In this document: positions 41,870 through 51,367 of the stretch, piece after piece
Position numbering within the stretch: position 1 is the first letter of the stretch
Layout: every line of letters starts with the position of its first letter
Assembly (NCBI GenBank): GCA_945948535.1
Contig: CAMFBN010000004.1
Coordinates: 1-64,000, forward strand
Source: an uncultured Clostridia bacterium
GTDB lineage: Bacteria > Bacillota > Clostridia > Oscillospirales > Oscillospiraceae
Reading direction: 5' to 3'
DNA: 64,000 nucleotides
Position numbers and translations under genes: made by a program
Notes under the pieces: generated by a model
Database searches by the model: none
What the model was told of the DNA's origin: nothing
What the model saw: the letters and a program-made list of their open reading frames with translations, nothing else

Positions 41870-42271
41870 ATGTACTCCATGAAAGAGGCTTGCTCTCTCA
41901 CTGATATGACCTACGAAAATCTGAAATTCTACTGCAACGAAGGACTTGTTCCCAATGTCAAGCGCGATAGCCGGAATTATCGTGTTTTTGACGAGATTGA
42001 CATCAAATGGATTCAGAGCCTGAACTGCCTGAAAAGCTGTGGCATGAGCCTTGCGGAAATGAAAACATATCTGGCACTCTGCATGGAGGGCGAAGGCACA
42101 ATCCCGGAACGCAAGGTGATCCTTGCAAAGAAAAAAGAAGCCCTGCTCCAATCCATTGCGGAACAGCAAAAGGCAGTGGCATTCATTGACTGGAATCAAG
42201 GGTTCTATGATGATGTGCTGTCCGGTAAAACGGAGTATTACAGCAATCTGGTGCCGGAGCTGATGAAATAA
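41870..42271 (+). CDS. MerR-family regulator
   Basis: This 133-residue protein has the N-terminal MerR winged helix (KEACSLTDMTYENLKFYCNEGLVPNVKRDSRNYRVF-type region, about residues 4-40) and a dimerisation helix, and lacks Cys residues in a metal-ligand arrangement, pointing to an organic or redox inducer rather than a metal. GGAGG precedes the ATG. It is divergent from the aldo/keto reductase gene and should bind the operator between them. Confidence 0.9.
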   Translation: MYSMKEACSLTDMTYENLKFYCNEGLVPNVKRDSRNYRVFDEIDIKWIQSLNCLKSCGMSLAEMKTYLALCMEGEGTIPERKVILAKKKEALLQSIAEQQKAVAFIDWNQGFYDDVLSGKTEYYSNLVPELMK

Positions 42272-42308
42272 TATGCGAAGCTGTCACTTCTGATTTATCA
42301 GTTTGTTT

Positions 42309-42461
42309 TTACTTTTTTCGCATTTTGATTATGACAATACATGCCACGATAACAACAGCAGCAACGATACCAGCAACCAATGCAGGTGATACCGTAGATG
42401 TGGCAAAGATTGCAGTGGGACCATCTGCACCACCAATGATACCAATGGAATGAGTCTTCAT
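42309..42461 (-). CDS. 50-residue membrane peptide with GGADGPTAIF motif
   Basis: A 50-codon frame begins with ATG at 42461, 5 nt after GGGAGG, and ends in TAA at 42309. Its start (IGIIGGADGPTAIFATS) repeats a signature of the beta subunit of sodium-pumping decarboxylases (OadB/GcdB/MmdB), and the rest is one hydrophobic helix (about 27-45) with a basic KMRKK end. It is far too short to be the approximately 400-residue subunit. The gene has a good promoter (42501-42529), so it appears to be a real micro-gene rather than a remnant. Its function is unknown. Confidence 0.75.
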   Translation of the reverse strand: MKTHSIGIIGGADGPTAIFATSTVSPALVAGIVAAVVIVACIVIIKMRKK

Positions 42462-42500
42462 GTAATACCTCCCAAAATTCCGATATGTCAGTTATTAACT

Positions 42501-42529
42501 ATAATACCGTAAAGTGAACCCTTTCTCAA
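42501..42529 (-). promoter_or_regulatory. Promoter of the 50-residue membrane peptide
   Basis: On the minus strand TTGAGA (42529-42524) and TATTAT (42506-42501) are 17 bp apart. The start codon lies 39 bp further on. Confidence 0.65.
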
Positions 42530-42606
42530 TGGGTTTCAAAAATCACTATCTGCATATTTTTTTGAAAAATATATGCAGATAAATGGCGTCTATATGGAGT
42601 AATAGA

Positions 42607-42637
42607 AACAGCCCACTGCGTTATACAGTGGGCTGTT
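42607..42637. terminator. Stem-loop terminator candidate
   Basis: AACAGCCCACTG (42607-42618) pairs perfectly with 42626-42637 around a 7-nt loop. It lies 160 bp after the end of the giant minus-strand gene and upstream of the small peptide promoter, so it would insulate the two. Confidence 0.6.
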
Positions 42638-42796
42638 CCAAAATAGAAAGAAGAGAGGTAGAAAAGAGGATCTACGGAGTAAGAAAAGCTGCGGCTCACG
42701 GCTTCCGCCGCCTTTCTTGATAATAGGATAATCTTGGATTATGACGGGAGTATAAACAACATTCAAACAAATTGCAACAGAATACTTAAGATATTC

Positions 42797-45700
42797 TTAG
42801 CGTTCAACACTCCGGGGTTTCTCCTTGTCGGGGGAATCCTCCTCCGGCGCTTCATCCAGCAGAGCCTTATCTTTCTGATCCATATTCAACAGGATATTCA
42901 GTTCTTTCAGCCGTGCGGACTTTTCTGCCAGCTCTGCTTCCTTGGCAAAGGGCGTCTCCATTTCTGCCTTGGCATTGGCAAGCTGGGTATGGGTGTCCTG
43001 CAATGCTGCCTGATATTCTGCCAGCTCCTTTGCCAGACCGTCCACCAGATTGTCCATACGGGTGATGTTGCCGAAGACATCGGCACCCAGGCTGATGGTG
43101 TGGGACATGGCCCCCTTCATGGTGAGTCTATAGTCCGTGTGGGCGGCATCGTACTGGAGGGACATGGAAAAGCCCCGGTACTGTCCCAGCGAGATCGCGT
43201 CGGAGCCTTGAAGTTCGGTGCAGGCATTGATAACCGCCTTGCCAGCAGCTTCCTTTTCGGAATAGTGGGTTCCCTTAATCTCCATACCGATGAAGCCTTC
43301 TGTCGGCTTAGGGTGTGCTTGGGCAGTTGCCACATCCTTTTCATAGCCCGCAATGGCTTCAGTGAGCTTGGCAATGTCAGCCGGGTACTTCCGCAGCACC
43401 AGATTTTCCAGAGCGAACCGCTGATTTAGGTGGTTCGCTTTCAGCATATTCAGCTTACTGACCTCCACATCCAGATTACATTTTTCGATGATCAGAGGAT
43501 TGCCGGTAGCCAGCGCCTTGATTTCGGAGTAGCTCAGGGCGGTTTCGTCCACATCATCCGCAATTCTGGCAGGGGCTTTGCTGGTCATGATTTGAGCGAT
43601 AAATTTCTGCTTATTCTCCACAAGCTGGTAGAGGTACGAATCAAATGTACTTTCCGTGACATAACGGAAAATTTCAACCTCCGGATTCTGATTACCCTGA
43701 CGGACGATTCTGCCCAGCCGCTGGGCAAGGTCAGAAGGACGCCACGGACAATCAATATCATGCAAAGCAATCAGTTTATCCTGACAATTCGTGCCTGCGC
43801 CCATCTTGGCGGTGCTGCCAATCAGCACCCGCACCTGACCGGAACGGACTTTGGAGAACAATTCTTTCTTTCGCACCTCCGTATTGGCTTCATGGATGTA
43901 GGCGATTTCCTCCGGTGGAATACCTTTTTCGGTTAGTTTTTGTTTCAGATCATCGTAGACATTGAAAGAACCGTCACCCTTGGGCGTGGACAGGTCGCAG
44001 AACACAAGCTGGGCACTACGCTGCTCCTGCGTCCGCTCCCAAATTGAGAAGACATTCCGTGCGCAGATGGAGGTTTTGCTGGTATCGCTGTCCGGTGCCA
44101 GAGGATTGACCAGCCGCATATCCAGTGCCAGCTTTCTGCCGTCATTTGTTATCTTCAGCATATTATCAATACTGGGATCGACATGACCGGCACGGATTTC
44201 CTCTGCCCGGTCAGCAAGGGACTTAATCATATCCCGCTGCATGGGAGAGGGCTTGATAACCTCCGTGTGGAAGTTAGCCTTTGGAACCGGCAGCATGAGC
44301 ATATCTGCCGTCTGGATATCCGCAACCATCTTGAAGGTGGCCATCAGTTCCGGCAGGTTGTAGAACTTGGCAAACCGGGTCTTGCTCCGGTAGCCGCTGC
44401 CCTCCGGGGACAGCTCAATGGCGGTGACGGTTTCTCCATAGTTTGCCGCCCAGTCATCGAAGTTCAGCAGTCCCATTTCTTCCAGGGTGCTGTACTGCAA
44501 ATACCGCTGGATGGTATACAACTCTACCATACTGTTCGAGATAGGGGTGCCGGTGGCGAAGATGACACCACGGTTGCCGGTGATCTCGTCCAGATACTGG
44601 CACTTCATAAACAAATCCGAGGACTTTTGTGCTTCCGTCTGGGCGATACCGCCCACATTCCGCATTTTTGTCGCGAGGAACAAATTCTTAAAAAAATGGC
44701 TCTCATCCACGAAAATGCGGTCAACGCCCAACTGCTCAAAGGTTACCACATCGTCCTTGCGGCTCTGGTCGTTCAGCTTGGCAAGCCTGTTTTCCAGCGA
44801 TTTCCGGGTGCGTTCCATCTGCTTGATAGAATAATTCTCCGCATGGTTCCGCTTGGCTTCCCGGATGCCGTCCAGGATGCTGTCGATCTGCCGCCGAAGA
44901 ATGATCTCCTGCCGCTCTTTTGACATGGGGATTTTCTCAAACTGACTATGACCGATGATAATGGCATCATAATCGCCGGTGGCAATCCGGGCGCAGAACT
45001 TCTTCCGGTTTGTGGTTTCAAAGTCCTTTTTGGTGGCAACCAGAATATTGGCAGAGGGGTAGAGCTGGAGCCATTCTGCCGACCACTGCTCTGTGATATG
45101 GTTGGGCACCACGATCAGGGACTTGGTACACAGACCCAGCCGCTTGCTCTCCATCGCTGCCGCAACAATTTCGAAGGTCTTCCCAGCCCCAACTTCGTGG
45201 GCAAGCAATGTATTTCCGCCGTACATGATGTGGGCAATGGCGTTGATCTGGTGCTTTCGCAGAGTAATTTCCGGGTTCATGCCGGAGAATCGGATGTGTT
45301 GACCGTCGTATTCCCGTGGGCGGATTGCGTTGAAGGTCTCGTTGTAGATGCCGCACAGCCGCTCCCGGCGGTCAATATCCTTCCAAACCCATTCCGCGAA
45401 CTTGGCCTTAATCAGCTCCTGCCGATCCTGGGCAATGGCAGTCTCCTTCTTGTTCAGCACCCGGACTTCGTTGCCGTCGGCATCGATCTTGGTGTCATAA
45501 ATGCGGACATCCTTCTGATTTAGGGTCTGCTCAAAGATGTGGTAGGCATTGATCCGCTTGGTGCCGTAGGTGGTGACCGCCTTGATGTTGCTGCCGTCAA
45601 AGGATTTGTTGGTTACATTCCACTCGCCGGAATGGGGTGAATACAGCACATGGATTTTGTCCCGTGCATAAGCGCTTGTGCCAATGACCTCATACAAAAA

Positions 45701-48700
45701 CTGCTCGTAGACCTCCTTGGGTACCCAGTTGACGCCAATGCGGACGCCGATCTCACCGGCAGTCAAATCCACCGGCTGCACAGCGGTTAGGGCTTCGATA
45801 TTACTGGAAAGCAGTTCTTTCTTTTCGGGTGGTAAAACCTCCTGCAAGGCTTTCGCCATACGCAGCTTCCGGCGAACATTTCCGGACAGGTATTCGTCTG
45901 CGGTGACAAAATTATACCGCTCCAAATCGACGAAAGCAACCGGGATTTCCTCTTTGCGCTCGGCGCAGTTCACATCCCGGAAGATCACCCCGGAAAGCTC
46001 TACCTCTAGTTCTGCCTCAGTCTTGCCGGACAGTTCTGCCATAAAGGGCATATCCACCCGCGCCTCTTCCGCTATGGACACGGCAAGGGCTTCGCTGGCG
46101 GTGTCCACAGAGGTGACAGCCACATGAGGGCGGATGGTGCGTTTGGTGAACATATCCGCCTTACGCTTGAAGTTACCTTCCTCGTCCAGTACCTCCAAGG
46201 AACACAGCAGGAAATAGCTGGAATCCTCTCCAAAGGCAAGGCTGTTGCCCCGGCTGGAAAGCAGACCATACTTTTTCGTATAATCATCGTAGAGGGTATT
46301 AAGCTGTGCCTGCTCTTTTTGAATGTCCTCGTCGGGATACCCTTCGGTCTGGTAGTCAATGAGTTTTCGCACACAATCCCGGAGAGCAATCATGCCACGG
46401 ATGCGGTTCTCCGCCGTAACAGAAACCTCCACGGGATTCATACGGCTGTTTTCCCGGAAGTACACCTTGCCATCTACAATGGTGTAGCTGAAGTTACGCA
46501 CACTGGGGTCTGCCGGGATGGAATTATCTTCTTCCTCCAATTCCTCCTGCTGGTACTCGGTGATCTGGGCATGGATATTGTGGATAGCACCCTGCAGCAG
46601 TTCGGACAAGTCAGCATTCTCGTCAGCCCTACAAACGCTGTCCACGCCGAACCGGGTAGATTCCATGACCATTTCGCCCAGAATCATCTCCGGGTGCTGG
46701 ACAAAGTAGCTGTTCATGCGGATGCCGTTGGCATCGGTGTCCAGATGCACCCAGTCGGGTTCAATGTCCGTCATCCGGTCACGCTTTTGCAGGAACAGAA
46801 TATCGCTGGTTACTTCCGTTCCGGCATTGCGCTTAAAAGCGGTGTTTGGCAGACGGATGGCACCAATGAGGTCCGCCCGCTGTGCAAGGTACTTCCGCAG
46901 GTTGGAGTTTTCCTTGTCCATCGTTCCCTTGGAGGTAATGAACGCCACAATGCCGCCGGGTCTGACCTTGTCCAGTGTTTTACCGAAAAAGTAATCGTGA
47001 ATCAGCCAATGGTGCTTGTCATACCGTTTGTCCAGCACTTTGAAGTCACCAAAGGGCACATTGCCGATGGCTACATCAAAGAAGCTGTCGGGCATCTGCA
47101 CTTTTTCAAAGCCGGTGACGGCGATGGAGCTGTTTTGATAGAGCTGCTGGGCGATGCGCCCGGAGATGGAATCCAGTTCCACACCATAAGCGTGACTGCC
47201 TGCCATGGAGCCTGGAATCATGCCGATGAAGTTGCCCACTCCGCAGGAGGGTTCCAGAATATTGCCCTCTCGGAAGCCCATCTGCTCCAATGCCTGATAC
47301 ATAGCCTGGATGATAACCGGTGAGGTGTAGAAAGCGGTCAGGGAGCTGGCTCTGGCGGCAGCGTATTCTTCTTCGGAAAGTAGGGCTTTCAGCTCCTGGT
47401 ATTTGCTGTGCTTTTCGTCAAAGCAATCAGCAAGTCCGCCCCAGCCCACATACCGGGAGAGTATTTCCTGCTCCACTGGGGTTGCCAGCCTGCCCACGTC
47501 CTCAATGCGTTTCAGGATTCGGATAGCGGCGACATTGGCGGCATACTTTTCGCTGGCGGTGCCGTAGCCCAGTTCCGGGTCGGTGATGCGGAAATTGGTA
47601 CGCTGCTCTCTGGGAATCTCCGGGTACAGCGGCTCAAAGGTGATACGCTCCCGCTTGGGCTTCGGCTGGGGTGGGATTGGAGCGGCAGGCTCCTGCGCTG
47701 CTTCGGCATCTGCCACCACCTGTTGGATGAAAGGGTCGCTCTCCAGAGCGTCCGGGTCAACCACTTCGCCGTTGACGATGCCCCGTTGTGCCAGGTTCTG
47801 CCGAATCTGTTCCGGGTCGATATCGCCAAAGGTATCTTCTGCATCACGAGTATCAGATACTTCTACCGCCAAAGGGCGGTGGACGAGAACTGCTGCCTTT
47901 GCATCCTCCAGAGTATCGAAGGGACCTGCAACAGAGCTTGCCACCCCATCCACAATGCCGTAGTGATTATAGAACCAGCCATTGGAATGCCGCCATGTCT
48001 GGATTTGCTCACCATCTGAATCCCATTGCAGCAGTATTTCGGCTTCGTAAATCGCTACCTTTGCGAGCTGCTCTTTGGAAAAGGAAACCAGCTCGTCAAA
48101 ATCCAAGTTAACCAGTTCCTGTTCCGTCAGTTCCTTCAAAGAGCGATATTGTCTGGAATCAACGATGATGCCTTCGATATAACGATCCAGCCTGAACTTG
48201 ATCAGATTCACATAGACTTCAACGGGGATTTCGTCGTCCGTAATGGTGGTGTAGGCTACACTTACTTTGTGAAGATCTGAGAAATCAGCTTCACTGCCGT
48301 ATTCCTGCGAACAGAATTGATCGATCAACTCTTTGGCAGCATCCAAATCAACATTGGATGCCATCTTTGGCTGTTCTTCCGGCTGCGATAGTCCCGACAA
48401 CTGGCGTAAGGTATGGTCCCTGCCGAAAACGGAGAAGGTGCCAGCCTGATACGCCTGCATTGCCTCCATGCCACGCTCCCGCTCCTGATAGAAGCGGTCA
48501 CCCGGCAGGGTTGCGTTCCACAGGGGCAGCATCATGGTTTCGTAGATTTCCCTGATACGCTCTGGGTCAGAAAACTGCCCTTGAATATCTGCCACCCCAT
48601 CCCAGTAGTCAAAGATACTCTTTTCGGTGGGTCTGGTATATTCATCAGGGGCATCCCGGAAGAAGTTCATAACCAGCTTCGCAAGCTGCTTGACTTCGTA

Positions 48701-51349
48701 ATCAGCCATCTTCTCGGCATCGCTGGGGTACAAGAATCTGCCAAGGGAAATCATGTCAGAAATCCGCTTTGTAATGGCAGGCCATTTCAGTTCCACCTGC
48801 GCATAAGGGGCACCCAGACTGCCGTGGCTGAAGGACAGGCCGGCAGAGGTATAGGTCTGGTTGTCGTTCCCACCATGATAGCCGCTGTACTCGCCATGCT
48901 GCTGTTTCAGAAAACGCTCCCGTTCTTTGGTATCCGTGTTCCGACTGAAAAAGGAGAAAGTATCCAGTCGGGATTCATAGCTTCGCTCGGAGCCACGCAG
49001 AATACGGTCTATTTCATCGTCTGAAATGAAAAACCGCCGCTGTGGGGCATACCCTTCGGCGGCGGTGAAAATATGCGGTTCCCGTTGCAAATCTTCCAGC
49101 CTGCGCAGAAGTGCTATGGGGTCATACCATCGACTTCTGAGCAAACTGCGGTCTTTTTCATAGACGGCGGCAAACAATGTCCATTCGTCTACAAGCTGGC
49201 TGAGTGTGTCACGATCTTCCAGAAGGCGCTGCATCTGGACTTCAATTTCCGGGAAACCACCCTTGGCAGAATAGGTCAGCGTGGTCAGGGGGAGATACCC
49301 GGAATCCTTGGCTTCGTCGCTGAATTCCCGTCTGGCATAAATCAGGGACTTTGCCAGCTCGATTCGCTCAAAGTCCTGCACCCGGTCAAGCTCGCTCTGG
49401 GGCATGTACCGCCCCAAATCCAGCAGCTCCCGGATGCGCTTTGCCGCCTGCTCCCATGTGACAAGGGTGGTATACCGCTTTTGGACGGTGCGCCCGGTGG
49501 CAATGCGGATGCCATCCGCATCATACCAGATGGCGTATTCCCAATCCTGAATAAAAAGCCCCGCGCCGTTGGTGCCGTAACTCTTTTGTAGAAAAGCGGC
49601 ATTTTCTTCCAGCGGCTTGTCCTTCATGAAATAGGCGCAGATGATCAGGCGGCTGTTTCTGTCATTGAAACCGATGCAAAGGACTTCATCAATGACCTGC
49701 TGGGGGAGCTGTGGCTGGGAGAAGAAGGTCTGCTGTTCGCCCTCCTGCTCGGGTGCAAGATAACTGCCGTCCATGAAGGAAATCTGTTGGTCATCATAAC
49801 TGGGCGGCAGCTCGACCCGTGTATTAAGGAAATAAGTGCCCTGCTCAATGAGATTGCCGGTCAGCTCCGCAACAATGCCCCATGAAAAAACGGACTCCTT
49901 TGCGCGGGAGAGGTATGCGCCCTCCCACATAAGAAGTCCGTCATCTGTGGCCTTATATCCGATACGGGTGTTGTCCACGATCAATTCCGTGCATCTGTCC
50001 GGGTAGACAGATTTCAAATAATTAGCCCTTTCAATCTGGTCATAATGCTCCCGGAAGAAATTCTGTATTTCCTTTTTGGGAGATTTCAGATCATCGTCCC
50101 GGTTTTCCAGAATCGCCATAATGAATCGCTCATCCAGAAGCGGGGGCAGCTCGGAATCTATGCGTAAATCAGTTCCTGCAGAATCTGCTCCTCCGCTGCT
50201 GAGCGGAAGTTGTTCATCAGCCCCACCCATTTCATCTGGTCGGTGGCTTTCAGCTCCTCCGTCACGCCCTCGGTCTGCGCCATCTGGGCTACCATCTGCG
50301 AGATTCTCTGCCGTGCTGTCTCCTCGATCTCCATCAGGTGACCGTGGAGCTGCCCCGTGGTCAGAAGGTTCGTGTAGGTCACTTTCCGGCTCTGCTGCAG
50401 GAATCTGCGGCGCATCAATCCGTACTTCCCAAGGGGAATCTGGGGTTCCTGGGGCGGGAGAAGGTTCGGAAGCAGATAGTCCCCCTGCTTCGTGTATGTG
50501 ATCTGTGTCATGGTTCATGCTCCTTTCTGGTTGGTTTTCAGCTACAGCATACTCTTTTTCGGCGGGTTCTTCAAATGTGCGATTTTGCTGACGCTGCAAG
50601 GACAGCACCGTTCGGGCAATTTCGGACAGGCACATCTGGGAAATGTCGCTGGTAGCCGCGCCCAGGGCGTTGAGCGTCTGCAAGGTATTGAAACCGCTGA
50701 TATAGCTGAAATCCTCTGGGGTAAAATGTGCAGAAGGGTCAATACCGCAGCGCACCAAAAGCATATAGCCGATGCTGTTTTGCAGCAGTGGCTTGAAGAT
50801 CGCTTCCAGCGATTCCTCATCCAGCGGCTCCAGGAAGCTGCCTTCCTTATAATAAATGAGCTGTGCCAAGTAATCCTGAAAGTTGTCCTCCATGGCATTG
50901 GAAGCTGCGGAAATCAGAGCATCGCCCAGCGTATTCGTATTGCCAAGAACGCCAAAGCTGTTTTCCAGCGTTTCCATGATTGCCTGTTCCTGCTCCGGGT
51001 GGACTGTCCAGATGGGCACAGGACGGGGATGCCGCCCTTCATGGGTATCTGCAATGTCGAAGTAGTATTTGATTCTCGCTTGACCATTGCTGTCACTGTC
51101 CAGAATGGCAATGCCTTTGGAGCCGCGATTGACCCACCGCCCGAACCGCTGGTTCCAGCCTTGCCGCCCTTCTATGGGAAGGACTGCGGTGGCATCCGGG
51201 CGCTGGGCATACAGAAGGACCTGCTTATCAAAGGAAAGGCGAAAATTGTGGCATGCGGTGGTCAGAAACCGGGGCCACGCTTCCGGCGTTGCCACTTCTC
51301 CTGCGGTCTGCAAATACAAATCCGTGATCCGTTCATATTTTGATGCCAT
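42797..51349 (-). CDS. Giant DarB-like DNA methylase/helicase
   Basis: This 2,850-residue cytoplasmic protein combines an N-terminal LtrC/ArdC-like region (SFDKQVLLYAQRPDATAV), a long middle of unassigned modules, an adenine-N6 methyltransferase domain (SAM site EPSCGVGNFIG at about 1365; catalytic-loop GNVPFGD at about 1425, in place of NPPY/NPPF) and a superfamily 2 helicase (Walker A HEVGAGKTFE at about 2050, DESH box at about 2214, motifs V-VI RLGRIVRQGN at about 2540). Phage P1 DarB has a similar methylase-helicase layout and protects incoming DNA from restriction. The ATG at 51349 follows GGGAGGTG; a TTG 18 nt upstream is rejected. The variant catalytic loop leaves methylation uncertain. 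Confidence 0.85.
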   Translation of the reverse strand: MASKYERITDLYLQTAGEVATPEAWPRFLTTACHNFRLSFDKQVLLYAQRPDATAVLPIEGRQGWNQRFGRWVNRGSKGIAILDSDSNGQARIKYYFDIADTHEGRHPRPVPIWTVHPEQEQAIMETLENSFGVLGNTNTLGDALISAASNAMEDNFQDYLAQLIYYKEGSFLEPLDEESLEAIFKPLLQNSIGYMLLVRCGIDPSAHFTPEDFSYISGFNTLQTLNALGAATSDISQMCLSEIARTVLSLQRQQNRTFEEPAEKEYAVAENQPERSMNHDTDHIHEAGGLSASEPSPAPGTPDSPWEVRIDAPQIPAAEPESDLHEPSDHGAAPRSPDGDRGDSTAENLADGSPDGADRGRDGGAESHRPDEMGGADEQLPLSSGGADSAGTDLRIDSELPPLLDERFIMAILENRDDDLKSPKKEIQNFFREHYDQIERANYLKSVYPDRCTELIVDNTRIGYKATDDGLLMWEGAYLSRAKESVFSWGIVAELTGNLIEQGTYFLNTRVELPPSYDDQQISFMDGSYLAPEQEGEQQTFFSQPQLPQQVIDEVLCIGFNDRNSRLIICAYFMKDKPLEENAAFLQKSYGTNGAGLFIQDWEYAIWYDADGIRIATGRTVQKRYTTLVTWEQAAKRIRELLDLGRYMPQSELDRVQDFERIELAKSLIYARREFSDEAKDSGYLPLTTLTYSAKGGFPEIEVQMQRLLEDRDTLSQLVDEWTLFAAVYEKDRSLLRSRWYDPIALLRRLEDLQREPHIFTAAEGYAPQRRFFISDDEIDRILRGSERSYESRLDTFSFFSRNTDTKERERFLKQQHGEYSGYHGGNDNQTYTSAGLSFSHGSLGAPYAQVELKWPAITKRISDMISLGRFLYPSDAEKMADYEVKQLAKLVMNFFRDAPDEYTRPTEKSIFDYWDGVADIQGQFSDPERIREIYETMMLPLWNATLPGDRFYQERERGMEAMQAYQAGTFSVFGRDHTLRQLSGLSQPEEQPKMASNVDLDAAKELIDQFCSQEYGSEADFSDLHKVSVAYTTITDDEIPVEVYVNLIKFRLDRYIEGIIVDSRQYRSLKELTEQELVNLDFDELVSFSKEQLAKVAIYEAEILLQWDSDGEQIQTWRHSNGWFYNHYGIVDGVASSVAGPFDTLEDAKAAVLVHRPLAVEVSDTRDAEDTFGDIDPEQIRQNLAQRGIVNGEVVDPDALESDPFIQQVVADAEAAQEPAAPIPPQPKPKRERITFEPLYPEIPREQRTNFRITDPELGYGTASEKYAANVAAIRILKRIEDVGRLATPVEQEILSRYVGWGGLADCFDEKHSKYQELKALLSEEEYAAARASSLTAFYTSPVIIQAMYQALEQMGFREGNILEPSCGVGNFIGMIPGSMAGSHAYGVELDSISGRIAQQLYQNSSIAVTGFEKVQMPDSFFDVAIGNVPFGDFKVLDKRYDKHHWLIHDYFFGKTLDKVRPGGIVAFITSKGTMDKENSNLRKYLAQRADLIGAIRLPNTAFKRNAGTEVTSDILFLQKRDRMTDIEPDWVHLDTDANGIRMNSYFVQHPEMILGEMVMESTRFGVDSVCRADENADLSELLQGAIHNIHAQITEYQQEELEEEDNSIPADPSVRNFSYTIVDGKVYFRENSRMNPVEVSVTAENRIRGMIALRDCVRKLIDYQTEGYPDEDIQKEQAQLNTLYDDYTKKYGLLSSRGNSLAFGEDSSYFLLCSLEVLDEEGNFKRKADMFTKRTIRPHVAVTSVDTASEALAVSIAEEARVDMPFMAELSGKTEAELEVELSGVIFRDVNCAERKEEIPVAFVDLERYNFVTADEYLSGNVRRKLRMAKALQEVLPPEKKELLSSNIEALTAVQPVDLTAGEIGVRIGVNWVPKEVYEQFLYEVIGTSAYARDKIHVLYSPHSGEWNVTNKSFDGSNIKAVTTYGTKRINAYHIFEQTLNQKDVRIYDTKIDADGNEVRVLNKKETAIAQDRQELIKAKFAEWVWKDIDRRERLCGIYNETFNAIRPREYDGQHIRFSGMNPEITLRKHQINAIAHIMYGGNTLLAHEVGAGKTFEIVAAAMESKRLGLCTKSLIVVPNHITEQWSAEWLQLYPSANILVATKKDFETTNRKKFCARIATGDYDAIIIGHSQFEKIPMSKERQEIILRRQIDSILDGIREAKRNHAENYSIKQMERTRKSLENRLAKLNDQSRKDDVVTFEQLGVDRIFVDESHFFKNLFLATKMRNVGGIAQTEAQKSSDLFMKCQYLDEITGNRGVIFATGTPISNSMVELYTIQRYLQYSTLEEMGLLNFDDWAANYGETVTAIELSPEGSGYRSKTRFAKFYNLPELMATFKMVADIQTADMLMLPVPKANFHTEVIKPSPMQRDMIKSLADRAEEIRAGHVDPSIDNMLKITNDGRKLALDMRLVNPLAPDSDTSKTSICARNVFSIWERTQEQRSAQLVFCDLSTPKGDGSFNVYDDLKQKLTEKGIPPEEIAYIHEANTEVRKKELFSKVRSGQVRVLIGSTAKMGAGTNCQDKLIALHDIDCPWRPSDLAQRLGRIVRQGNQNPEVEIFRYVTESTFDSYLYQLVENKQKFIAQIMTSKAPARIADDVDETALSYSEIKALATGNPLIIEKCNLDVEVSKLNMLKANHLNQRFALENLVLRKYPADIAKLTEAIAGYEKDVATAQAHPKPTEGFIGMEIKGTHYSEKEAAGKAVINACTELQGSDAISLGQYRGFSMSLQYDAAHTDYRLTMKGAMSHTISLGADVFGNITRMDNLVDGLAKELAEYQAALQDTHTQLANAKAEMETPFAKEAELAEKSARLKELNILLNMDQKDKALLDEAPEEDSPDKEKPRSVER

Positions 51350-51367
51350 CGGCTCACCTCCCGGCAA

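Larger units (their letters stand above)
42462..42796. other. Intergenic region after the DarB-like gene
   Basis: This 335-bp stretch contains the promoter of the small membrane peptide, a 12-bp terminator-like stem (42607-42637), and a weaker GC-rich hairpin near 42685-42720 directly behind the DarB-like gene stop. I see no further ORF. Confidence 0.55.

Noticed and set aside
42309-42461. Calling the 50-residue ORF an oxaloacetate decarboxylase beta subunit
   Set aside because: It has only the signature segment and a single helix, and an intact stop and promoter; the approximately 400-residue subunit is not there.
46124-47323. 399-codon plus-strand frame and others opposite the giant gene
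   Set aside because: They are shadows of the methylase/helicase gene, whose motifs are unambiguous on the minus strand.
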